A stretch of 16,169 nt of DNA. It comes from Flavobacterium sp. (GTDB lineage Bacteria > Bacteroidota > Bacteroidia > Flavobacteriales > Flavobacteriaceae). The first letter of the stretch is position 1. Each line of letters opens with the position of its first letter. Of this stretch, positions 1 to 7,600 are shown piece by piece. The position numbers and the translations under genes were made by a program. The stretch spans positions 1-16,169 of the forward strand of contig NZ_JAGKWP010000051.1 of the NCBI RefSeq assembly GCF_021151785.1, read 5' to 3'. The notes under the pieces were generated by a model. The model had not been told where the DNA came from. It ran no database searches and was given only the letters and a program-made list of their open reading frames with translations.

Positions 1-2
1 TA

Positions 3-353
3 TTAAAATATCCATTTATAATGTGAATTTTTGAAAACTTCAAAAACATAATCACCTTCAACTAAGATGATAAAACATAAATAAAGAATCAAAAAAACTA
101 ATGGTGCAACTATAGACCATCTTAAACTTTTTGTTTCCCCTTCTAAGTGCATGAAAGCCCACATGATATAATAAGCTTTAACAACTGTTAGAATAATGAA
201 AATCCAGTTCAACAAACTCATACTTAAAAAAGTACCATGATGTAAAACATGAGGTTTTATAATACCTAAAGCAACTTCAAATGTTGTAATTACAGACAGT
301 ATTCCAAATACAGTCCAAATTCTTTTAGTGTTTGACTCGTGTGCGTGTCCCAT
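3..353 (-). CDS. Cytochrome c oxidase subunit IV (caa3-type small subunit)
   Basis: Small integral membrane subunit of a heme-copper cytochrome oxidase in the inner membrane; it is thought to support assembly or stability rather than catalysis. The 116-residue protein has a short polar N-terminus rich in His (GHAHESNTKRIW) and three hydrophobic helices at about residues 12-32, 46-68 and 78-99. The second helix ends in VKAYYIMWAFMHLEGE, the recognisable signature of bacterial subunit IV. The ATG at 353 and the TAA at 3-5 give a complete gene of normal family length. It is the last oxidase gene seen in the window, 22 bases after the longer subunit III, so it should be co-transcribed with it. 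Family assignment is from recalled motifs; the detailed role is inferred. Confidence 0.9.
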   Translation of the reverse strand: MGHAHESNTKRIWTVFGILSVITTFEVALGIIKPHVLHHGTFLSMSLLNWIFIILTVVKAYYIMWAFMHLEGETKSLRWSIVAPLVFLILYLCFIILVEGDYVFEVFKNSHYKWIF

Positions 354-375
354 AATATCGTTCTTTTTTCTAAGA

Positions 376-1350
376 TTAAACTAAATAGAAGAAGGTAAAT
401 ACAAACACCCAAACTAAGTCTACAAAGTGCCAATATAATCCAACTTTCTCAACCATTTCATAACTTCCTCTTTTCTCATATGTCCCTATAATAACATTAA
501 AGAAAATTAAAATGTTAAGGATAACCCCAGAGAATACGTGAAATCCATGGAAACCAGTTATAAAGAAAAAGAAATCAGCAAATAATTTATGACCATATTC
601 ATTGTGTTTAAGATTTGCACCTTCAACAACTAAAACTGCATCTTGCTCTAATTTTTTCAAAGACTCTTCTCTTGATAAAGTAGTTTTATGTTTAGTCTCT
701 TTATTGATAACTTCAGTTCTTATTAAAAGGTTAGGATTTGCTTTGAAACCAGCAATAACTTCTGCAACAGAATGCTCAGAAATTGACGATTCTTTTTCAA
801 ACCAAAAACCTTTATCTCTAGTTAATTGTTCTCTTTCTTCAGGTAAATTAGCTGCAAAATCAGCTAGAGCAACCCTTTTACCTTCTTTATCAACAAACTG
901 TAAAATAGATCCTCCTCTAGTTTCCACAGCTCCATATTCTCCTTTAATGAAATTCTTCCATTCCCAAGCCTGTGAACCTAAGAAGATGAATCCACCAATA
1001 ATAGTTAAGAACATGTAGAAAGCTACTTTAGATTTTTTCATTTGATGACCAGCATCAACTGCTAATACCATAGTAACTGATGAGAAAATCAAGATAAATG
1101 TCATCAAAGCTACATAATACATTGGAGCGGTAACTCCGTGTAAGAAAGGGAAGTGAGTAAACACTTCATCGGCAATTGGCCAAGTTTCAATAAATTTAAA
1201 TCTTGAAAATCCGTAAGCTGCAATAAACCCTGAGAATGTTAAAGCATCTGATACGATGAAGAACCACATCATCATTTTACCATAGGTTGCACCCATTGGC
1301 CCTGGTCCTCCGTCTAATAAAGCGTGTTCATGTGTAACTGTAGCACCCAT
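376..1350 (-). CDS. Cytochrome c oxidase subunit III, long form with internal hydrophilic insert
   Basis: Subunit III of a heme-copper oxidase, an inner-membrane protein that packs against subunit I and helps maintain proton uptake. Hydrophobic helices lie at about residues 25-50, 78-102, 108-131, 257-290 and 300-324. The late helices carry the family motifs GFHGFHVFSG and YWHFVDLVWVFVF. Between the third and fourth helices there is a charged stretch of roughly 120 residues (about 135-255) with no membrane segment. This explains the length of 324 residues against roughly 190-260 for common five- to seven-helix forms. It begins at ATG 1350, 44 bases after the shorter subunit III gene, and is followed by subunit IV, so all three probably share one transcript. 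The identification is firm; the role of the insert is unknown to me. Confidence 0.93.
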   Translation of the reverse strand: MGATVTHEHALLDGGPGPMGATYGKMMMWFFIVSDALTFSGFIAAYGFSRFKFIETWPIADEVFTHFPFLHGVTAPMYYVALMTFILIFSSVTMVLAVDAGHQMKKSKVAFYMFLTIIGGFIFLGSQAWEWKNFIKGEYGAVETRGGSILQFVDKEGKRVALADFAANLPEEREQLTRDKGFWFEKESSISEHSVAEVIAGFKANPNLLIRTEVINKETKHKTTLSREESLKKLEQDAVLVVEGANLKHNEYGHKLFADFFFFITGFHGFHVFSGVILNILIFFNVIIGTYEKRGSYEMVEKVGLYWHFVDLVWVFVFTFFYLV

Positions 1351-1394
1351 AAATTGTTTTTTGTTAAAAAGTTCCCAAATTTATTATTTTTTTT

Positions 1395-1976
1395 CTATTT
1401 GAAAAAATAGAAAAATAAAAACAAGTAAATCCATATAAAATCCATAAAGTGCCAATAATATGCACTTAGCTCAATACCAAGGTATTGCACGGGATTGTAT
1501 TTTTGTTTAAAATGATTATAAATTACAATTAAAAGCGAAATAATACCTCCAAATAAGTGAACAATGTGCACAAGCACTACGATATACAAGAATGAAGTAG
1601 TAACATTACTATTACTTCCTGTAAAAAAATAACCTTGCTCTATTACCTGATCAAAACCTTTAAATTGTAAAAAAACAAACAATATCCCTAACACTAAAGT
1701 AGACAATAAAAATATCGTTGTTTTCTTAATTTCTCCTTTTTTTATAGTTTTTAACGCCATATGAAAAGTTAAACTACCTAACAAAATAGATAGAGTACTC
1801 CAAATAAAAGCTGAAGGTAGAACAAAATCTTTTAGCCAGTCAGGTCTTGATTTACTGACTACGTAAGCACTTGTAAATCCAGCAAAAATCATCAAGATGC
1901 TTACCATTCCAAAAAGCAACAAAAGCTTGTACGACTTTGCTTTTCTCTCGTATTGTTCTTGAGCGGTTAATTCCAT
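1395..1976 (-). CDS. Cytochrome c oxidase subunit III, short five-helix form
   Basis: Second heme-copper oxidase subunit III-family protein, 193 residues, with five hydrophobic helices at about residues 15-40, 54-75, 85-104, 128-153 and 168-192. The C-terminal helix carries the COX3 signature YYWHFMDFIWIYLF, and helix 4 carries the HIVHLFGG variant of the HxxHxxxG motif. I start it at ATG 1976, one base after the ctaB stop (TAA-A-ATG). The frame is open to a TTG at 1994, but that would overlap ctaB by 17 bases and add a non-conserved hexapeptide. The immediate junction suggests translational coupling with ctaB. It sits next to the longer subunit III gene, a pairing familiar in Bacteroidota. 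Which of the two occupies the classical subunit III position cannot be told from sequence. Confidence 0.9.
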   Translation of the reverse strand: MELTAQEQYERKAKSYKLLLLFGMVSILMIFAGFTSAYVVSKSRPDWLKDFVLPSAFIWSTLSILLGSLTFHMALKTIKKGEIKKTTIFLLSTLVLGILFVFLQFKGFDQVIEQGYFFTGSNSNVTTSFLYIVVLVHIVHLFGGIISLLIVIYNHFKQKYNPVQYLGIELSAYYWHFMDFIWIYLFLFFYFFK

Positions 1977-1977
1977 T

Positions 1978-2877
1978 TTAAATAAATTTATCAATTACAT
2001 AGACAATTTGCAACAAAGTTATATAAGTTACACTAACTAACATTAATTTTTTTGCAGAAATTGCATCTCTATTTTTATATAATTTAAAGGCAAAATATAG
2101 CATCCACAAACCAAGTAAGGTTACTACTACAGTACCCACAATTGACAAAGTCAAAGCACCAGTAAAACCAAAAACTGGCAACACAGAAGCAACTATCAAC
2201 CAAAAAGTATATAAAATAATTTGTATTGCTGTTTTAGCATCACGCTTACCTGTAGGTAACATGAAGAAACCAGCTTTTTCATAATCTTCAAACAAAAACC
2301 AACCTATAGCCCAAAAATGGGGAAACTGCCAAAAGAACTGAATCAAAAACAAAGTCCCTGCTTCAATTCCAAAGTTACCTGTTGCAGCCACCCAGCCCAA
2401 CATAAAAGGTATAGCACCAGGAAAAGCCCCCACAAATACAGACAAAGGAGTTAACGTCTTTAGCGGCGTATACATACTTACATACATAAATATAGATATA
2501 GCACCAAACATAGCCGTTTTAGGGTTGATAAAATACAAAATAATCAGACCTGCTAACGTTAAAGCAAACCCTAACAATAATGCATTTTGAGATGAGACTC
2601 TACCAGAGGGGAGTGGTCTATTTTTTGTACGATCCATTTTAGCATCCAAATCTTTCTCAATCACTTGATTAAAAACATTTGAAGCTCCAACCATGAAATA
2701 GCCACCAATAGCCAACAAAAAAAGAGTAAACCAGTTGAACGGATGCTCATCAGAGTAGCCCAAAAGATAACCCACTAAAGAAGAAAAAACAACACTAATA
2801 GCTAAACCAGCTTTAGTAATCTCTTTAAAATCTATCAAGAATGATGTATTATTTGTTGTTGTTTCCAAAGGCTTCAT
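1978..2877 (-). CDS. ctaB: Protoheme IX farnesyltransferase (heme O synthase)
   Basis: Inner-membrane UbiA-family prenyltransferase that adds the farnesyl group of farnesyl diphosphate to heme B, giving heme O, the direct or precursor heme for heme-copper oxidases. Length of 299 residues is normal. The first Asp-rich site reads NVFNQVIEKDLDAKMDRTKN (residues 67-86), with N70, E74, D76, D78, D82 and R83. It is followed by RPLPSG (87-92) and YTPLKTLTP (136-144). The second conserved region has FFWQFPHFWAIGW and then EDYEKAGFFMLP (about 181-208). About eight or nine hydrophobic helices are visible. It starts at ATG 2877, just downstream of a TATCTTTG box, and heads the oxidase gene set, which fits supply of the heme cofactor to that oxidase. 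The synonym cyoE is also used for this family. Confidence 0.95.
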   Translation of the reverse strand: MKPLETTTNNTSFLIDFKEITKAGLAISVVFSSLVGYLLGYSDEHPFNWFTLFLLAIGGYFMVGASNVFNQVIEKDLDAKMDRTKNRPLPSGRVSSQNALLLGFALTLAGLIILYFINPKTAMFGAISIFMYVSMYTPLKTLTPLSVFVGAFPGAIPFMLGWVAATGNFGIEAGTLFLIQFFWQFPHFWAIGWFLFEDYEKAGFFMLPTGKRDAKTAIQIILYTFWLIVASVLPVFGFTGALTLSIVGTVVVTLLGLWMLYFAFKLYKNRDAISAKKLMLVSVTYITLLQIVYVIDKFI

Positions 2878-2887
2878 TAATTGGCCA

Positions 2888-2895
2888 CAAAGATA
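2888..2895 (-). promoter_or_regulatory. Putative -7 promoter box for the ctaB-oxidase operon
   Basis: The minus strand reads TATCTTTG, an exact match to the Bacteroidota/Flavobacterium -7 consensus TAnnTTTG, 10 bases before the ctaB ATG. The -33 element is imperfect: a TTG lies 25 bases upstream (2921-2923), longer than the usual 17-23 spacing, and at the normal spacing there is only TTT. The implied transcript would have a leader of only a few bases. It lies in the 85-base gap between deoC and ctaB, the natural place for an operon promoter. Confidence 0.45.
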
Positions 2896-2962
2896 TAAAT
2901 AAGATTTCTTTAAATAAACCCAATTTTGAGTTTTTTACATTTTATAGTAACACTTGAAGAAA

Positions 2963-3706
2963 TTAATAATCACTCTTATTTTCTTTCCCTTCAACGATAG
3001 CTTTTGCCGAAGATGTTCCAATTCGTTTAACACCTAATTTAATCATTTCAATGGCATCGTCTTGAGTTTTTACTCCACCCGAAGCCTTAACTGGAAGTGG
3101 AAATGCATTTTCTAACATTGCCTTTACGGCTGGAATAGTAGCACCATTAGGCAATCCATTTTCCGTTTTATAGAAACCTGTTGAAGATTTTACAAAAACT
3201 TTATCATAATCTGTTTCTTTAAAATGAGCAATAACCACATTTTTTATTAAAGAAGATAACTGAATAATTTGCGAGCCATCTAATGCCGCTGTTTCAATGA
3301 TCCACTTAACAACTCTATGATGGCTTAATCCAAATTTTGTACCTAATAAAACTTCATTTTTTACAAGATCAATAATCCCGTCTTTGAAAGCTTGAAAATT
3401 AACCACATAATCTAATTCATCAACACCATCTTGAACAGCTTGCTCAGCTTCATTCAATTTTTCTTCAATTGTAGTAGTCCCTTCATGAAAACCAATCACA
3501 GTACCCACTAAAACCTCCGATTTTTGCTCGGTTATCATTTGTTTCGCTAATTTCACAAATTGCGGCCGAATCATAATCAATTTAAATCGCTCATTAATAG
3601 CCTCTTGTATACAAGCTGCTACTATTTTTTCATTCTCTTGTTCAGAAATACCGGCTTGTTCAGCAGTTTTTAAATATGTTGAATCTAAATATTGTTTAAT
3701 ATCCAT
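2963..3706 (-). CDS. deoC: Deoxyribose-phosphate aldolase
   Basis: Class I aldolase that cleaves 2-deoxyribose 5-phosphate to acetaldehyde and glyceraldehyde 3-phosphate in cytosolic deoxynucleoside catabolism. The 247-residue TIM-barrel protein keeps the key residues. K173 in FVKSSTGF is the Schiff-base lysine (K167 in E. coli), K207 in VKASGG is the relay lysine (K201), and D99 in DELDYVVN corresponds to D102. A C-terminal tyrosine (SDY) matches E. coli Y259. The IIETA stretch (137-141) is also typical. At the position of E. coli C47 (AICIYPRF) this protein has M45 (LIMIRPQF). It starts at ATG 3706, immediately downstream of the hairpin that closes the vanZ cluster. No other deo gene is adjacent, and I could not find a clear promoter box in front of it. 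Confidence 0.95.
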   Translation of the reverse strand: MDIKQYLDSTYLKTAEQAGISEQENEKIVAACIQEAINERFKLIMIRPQFVKLAKQMITEQKSEVLVGTVIGFHEGTTTIEEKLNEAEQAVQDGVDELDYVVNFQAFKDGIIDLVKNEVLLGTKFGLSHHRVVKWIIETAALDGSQIIQLSSLIKNVVIAHFKETDYDKVFVKSSTGFYKTENGLPNGATIPAVKAMLENAFPLPVKASGGVKTQDDAIEMIKLGVKRIGTSSAKAIVEGKENKSDY

Positions 3707-3724
3707 GCTTTAAGTGTAAATTAA

Positions 3725-3748
3725 AAAATCTCACTTCAGTGAGATTTT
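3725..3748 (-). terminator. Intrinsic terminator overlapping the vanZ stop codon
   Basis: The sequence contains a perfect 11-base inverted repeat, AAAATCTCACT at 3725-3735 and its complement at 3738-3748, which forms a stem of about 10 pairs with a small loop. On the minus strand it is followed by TT and an AT-rich tail, as expected for a terminator at the end of the maeB-to-vanZ cluster. The T-rich run on the + strand side would also allow termination in the other direction. The vanZ stop codon (3736-3738) lies in the loop, so the stem includes the last vanZ codons. Confidence 0.7.
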
Positions 3749-4125
3749 ATTTTTTGTTTTGAAAATAAAAAGTAATTGACGACAAAAAATCCAACTGCCG
3801 CTCCAATAGCATTTGAAAGAACATCAAACCAATCGAACGATCTAGATTTAGTATACATTTCTTGCATAAATTCTATCAACAACCCAAGGAGAATAGCAAA
3901 AATCAAAATTCTTCTTAGAAAAATTGTTTTCCTTTTTTTTAAACTGATAGCAAAAAGCAAAACAAAAATAAAATAAAAGAAAAAATGAACTATTTTATCT
4001 TTGAGTGGAAAAGCAATTTTTGGCAAGTTTGAGGATTCTGCTAAACAGAGATAAAAAATTATCCCTGTCCAAGCAATCGATAAAAAAAAGAAGAAATTAC
4101 GCCCCAATAAGTGCTTTGTACGCAT
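3736..4125 (-). CDS. VanZ-family membrane protein
   Basis: Small polytopic inner-membrane protein of the VanZ family, 129 residues from ATG 4125. Four hydrophobic helices lie at about residues 10-28, 43-62, 73-90 and 98-122. Family features are visible: DKIVHFFFY before helix 2, and the IEFMQEM...R.FDWFDVLSNAIGA pattern spanning helices 3 and 4. VanZ itself gives low-level teicoplanin resistance by an unresolved mechanism; most chromosomal relatives, such as this one, have no defined role, so no resistance phenotype should be assumed. The frame is open one codon further to a GTG at 4128, but the ATG is preferred. It overlaps the gcvH 3' end by 29 bases in another frame, implying coupled translation, and ends inside the terminator hairpin. 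Confidence 0.85.
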   Translation of the reverse strand: MRTKHLLGRNFFFFLSIAWTGIIFYLCLAESSNLPKIAFPLKDKIVHFFFYFIFVLLFAISLKKRKTIFLRRILIFAILLGLLIEFMQEMYTKSRSFDWFDVLSNAIGAAVGFFVVNYFLFSKQKIKSH

Positions 4126-4477
4126 CACTAGACAATAATGAATCTACTTCTGACGTATCAGACACTTTAACTTTGATCATCCATCCTGCGCCATATGGAT
4201 CAGAATTAACACTCTCTGGAGAAGATTCTAATTCTTCATTAAATTCAATAATTTCACCTGAAAGAGGTAAAAATAAATCAGATACTGTTTTAACCGCTTC
4301 TACTGTACCAAAAACCTCATCTTTTGCAAGAGTTTGATCTAAAGTCTCTACTTCAACATAAACAATATCGCCTAATTCTTTTTGCGCGAAATCAGTAATC
4401 CCTACTGTTGCTACATCACCTTCTAATAAAACCCATTCATGATCTTTAGTGTACTTTAAATTTGCTGGAATATTCAT
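4097..4477 (-). CDS. gcvH: Glycine cleavage system H protein
   Basis: Lipoyl carrier of the glycine cleavage complex. It shuttles the aminomethyl intermediate from the P protein (glycine decarboxylase) to the T protein, then electrons to the L protein (dihydrolipoyl dehydrogenase), in the cytoplasm. At 126 residues it has normal length. The N-terminal YTKDHEWV motif is diagnostic, GITDFAQKELGDIVYVE follows, and the lipoylation site is K63 in FGTVEAVKTVSDLFLP. The C-terminal NSDPYGAGWMIKVK stretch is also conserved. The P and T genes are not nearby, so the gene is separated from its partners and lies between sprA and vanZ. It starts at ATG 4477, 125 bases after sprA; whether it is read from the sprA transcript or from its own weak promoter is unclear. 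Confidence 0.97.
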   Translation of the reverse strand: MNIPANLKYTKDHEWVLLEGDVATVGITDFAQKELGDIVYVEVETLDQTLAKDEVFGTVEAVKTVSDLFLPLSGEIIEFNEELESSPESVNSDPYGAGWMIKVKVSDTSEVDSLLSSDAYKALIGA

Positions 4478-4518
4478 ATTTTAATAAAATTAATTTTGAT
4501 AGTGCAAACATCAATAGT

Positions 4519-4548
4519 TAGCAACAATCATTATATTACTTGTTGTTA
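4519..4548. repeat. Inverted repeat in the sprA-gcvH gap
   Basis: TAGCAACAA (4519-4527) and TTGTTGTTA (4540-4548) pair over nine positions with one mismatch or wobble around a 12-base loop. No T-run follows on the minus strand, so it is not a convincing intrinsic terminator for sprA. It could be a weak mRNA processing or regulatory hairpin in front of gcvH, or chance in AT-rich DNA. Confidence 0.3.
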
Positions 4549-4553
4549 GAGAA

Positions 4554-4561
4554 CAAATTTA
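4554..4561 (-). promoter_or_regulatory. Weak candidate -7 box upstream of gcvH
   Basis: The minus strand reads TAAATTTG, which fits TAnnTTTG and would give a leader of about 70 bases before the gcvH ATG. No TTG is present at the expected -33 distance, and AT-rich flavobacterial intergenic DNA produces such matches by chance, so this is only a candidate. Confidence 0.2.
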
Positions 4562-4602
4562 AAAGTTATTCTGAAATTTATGCTTATTTTTTTATTTATT
4601 TT

Positions 4603-7600
4603 TTAGTTACCAAAATTATATCTAACCGTTATACCAGAACGTATGTTAGTTATTGGAAAAGCAGTAGATATAATTGCCTTTGAAAACTGATGATCGTAAA
4701 AGAAAATAGCCGTTAAATTTCTACTAAAGGAATAATCAGCTGTTAGCTTAACTGACCAAATATTTTGTCCTCCACCTAGTTGATTGTTATCATAATCTAA
4801 ATAACGAACAATCGTCATATTTCTTCTTAAAGTAAAATCTGCTTTTAAATTCACATCACTTTTAATCAACCCTGTAGCATTGTCTGCTAATTTTGAATTA
4901 ATTGTAACATCCTTAATTCTATAACCCAAACCAATTGTGTAGTCATGCCCTTGTACTTCGGTCAACAAATTGTTGTCAAAACTCATATTCATAGTTCTAT
5001 CTTTCTTAACACCAACCTTAAAATTAAAAGAATTTTTCATCTCAAAATCAATCATTACTAATGGATTAAACTGTTCGGTTAAGTTAACATTAGAAGTAAT
5101 AACATCAGGATAAAAGTTTCCGTTTGAATCAATAGGATTAGGATTTAAATTAGAACGGAACGCATTTACACTATAACTTGAACGGTATCCGTGTTGCAAT
5201 GAAAAACGTTTAAAGTTATCTTTAAACCAATCTATTTTCATTAAACCAGTATACTTAATCGTCCAGTTAGGAAGTGGAAAATTTCTAAACAAACCTGTAT
5301 TAACTGATGATGTTTTAATTCCTGAATAAGCAGAAACAAAAGCGGGCAATAAAACCCTTTGTGAATTTTTACCAAATCCGACTGGGTAACCTTCTAAATC
5401 TACCGGATAACCACCACCTCCATAATACTCCTCTGCTAACCTAGTTGCGATGGCATATCTATTTTTCCTAAAACGATCAAAAATTTCAGATTCATTTTCA
5501 TTACTTGTTTTAAATGCTGTTTTAATTAAAATAGTAGAAATATTAAAATTACCCGTATTGTAAGGTGAACGTGAATTATACATTCCGTCTGGAGAAACAT
5601 CATATTGCTCAGAATAATTTTCAGAATAATTACGCTCGGCTATTAAATCAATCTTTAAATCGGAAATAGGTTCAACTTGAGCAGTATAATCAAATCGTTT
5701 AGTTTTAATTTGAGTAAAGTTCTGATTAAACTCTGGATAATTAGTAAGGTATCCATATTTTGCTGCTTCATATCGAATGTCTGACTGATCTCCAAAAACA
5801 AAACCAAGTGATGGTTTGGATGTACCAAAGAATCCTAAGCCAGGTAAATATCCAGGAAGCATCGTTCCTCCACTCTCAGTATAGTTCAATTGGATGTTTT
5901 TAACACTAGTAACTAACCCTATTAAAAATTTGCTCAATTGACCTCTATCCTCAGAAATTGTTTTAGTTGCAGTTGGTGCTAATTTTTCTCCCGGTTTAGG
6001 TGGTGTCTTTTTAACATTTGAAGTTACTTTATTATTCTTCTTAGTTGTTAATCCAATGTATTTATAAAACATATCCATATTCAAGTTCATATTAAACTTG
6101 TGAGAACCTGAATTTTGAATTGTATTTCCCAACTGATATAGCGTACCATCTCCGGCTAAAAATGTTGAAAAGGCATCAGAAGAACGCTGCCAACTAAAAT
6201 CACTCGTATAAATGTAAGATGATTTAGTAATAAACCCTAGAGCTGGTATTTTGTTTAATGGCAAATCATAATTAACTGTCAATTGTTGATTGTGCGTATT
6301 TGGTGTACCAATATTCCAATAGTCATGCCAAATATCTAGTCCATCAATTGGATTTTTATTATCATCAAAGTAATTTCTAACAATATTGTTATTAGCAACT
6401 GTATAATTTACTTTCAACGCCTTGGTCAATGGGAAATTGAAACCATATTGGTAATTAAAAAAGTAATTTCTTCTATACATTGGATCAATACCAATACCTT
6501 GTACATCAATCAATCTAAATTGTTGTCTGTTAAATTGACGCATAATATTAGAGCTAAATGAAATATTACTTGGTAATAAGTTGAAATTTAAGTCACTTAA
6601 CATTTTATAGTATCCACTTTTCTTAAAGAATTTATTCTTCTTAAAAGGCTCAACTGTTACGGGTTTAAAGGCATAAGCATAATCTACTGCTGTTTTCTGC
6701 TGCTGATCTACTAAACTTTCTATTTGAAAATCATGATGTTGCATTTCATTAAACGAATAAGACAAAATAAGATTTTCTACATCATAAAAATGAGATTTCT
6801 GATTTTCGCCCTTTTCTTTTTTAACACCAATGAAGTTAACACTAGTTCTTTTTGTGTAATCAATAGCTCTATTTTTGATTTCACTTCTTCTAGAGGCATC
6901 AGAAGTAGCGTCAAGAATCTGATTTAATTCAATATCTTGATAAAGTGGATCATACTTAGGCGTAATAAATTGCTCTCCAACAGCATAATTAAATGGCAAA
7001 TTAACTTTCCATTTTTTAGGCAACATTTTACCTAAATTAAGATTAGTAACAATATCATATTGTTTTACATTTTCTCTACTTCTCTCATTTGGCCCTTGCT
7101 CAATACCACCAAAACCAATTGTACTCATTCTACCAGTAGCTGAAATATTTGCAAAATCCGCTAAATTCGAATCTAAATTAGCAACGGCTGCATAACCTCC
7201 TTTGTTATCCATATCAGACATACGAAGTTCATTAAACCAAACTTCACCTCGTATTGGATCATTAGATGTTTTATTTTTAACCCCTACCATTAAAGTTCGT
7301 ACCAAACCAAAGTTAGGATTACCTTTAATTCCGACATTAATTCTATCGTTAGCGGAACCCAATACCCTTTCATTCAAATAAGCAACCCCATTAGCATCTG
7401 GAACAATTAAAGGATCATTCGCTAATTTTAAGCTTTTCAATTGTGTTAATAAAGCCAAAGGCAATTCTATTTCGTTTTCGGCTGGCCAAACTGAACTTGG
7501 TGAATTATCTCCAAAAGTACTAACTTTTAAAGGCATTTCTACTTCATAGAAGTTATCTGTAAAATCATTACCAAAACGAATAAAGGCAGTCATTTGGTCA

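Noticed and set aside
602..1018. 138-codon + strand frame opposite the subunit III insert
   Set aside because: Shadow of the real minus-strand gene; no recognisable motif. The coding strand retains helices and COX3 motifs on both sides in a single frame.
1977..1994. Upstream extension of the short subunit III to TTG 1994
   Set aside because: It would overlap ctaB and add MINLFK without family support; ATG 1976 directly after the ctaB stop is better.
3736..4125. Glycopeptide resistance determinant
   Set aside because: VanZ-family membership alone does not indicate resistance; no other van genes are present and a Gram-negative chromosome carries such homologues routinely.
4126..4128. GTG start for the VanZ-family gene
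   Set aside because: The next codon is ATG; one extra residue has no support.
4519..4548. Hairpin after sprA as a rho-independent terminator
   Set aside because: The stem is short with a mismatch, the loop is 12 bases and no T-run follows on the minus strand.
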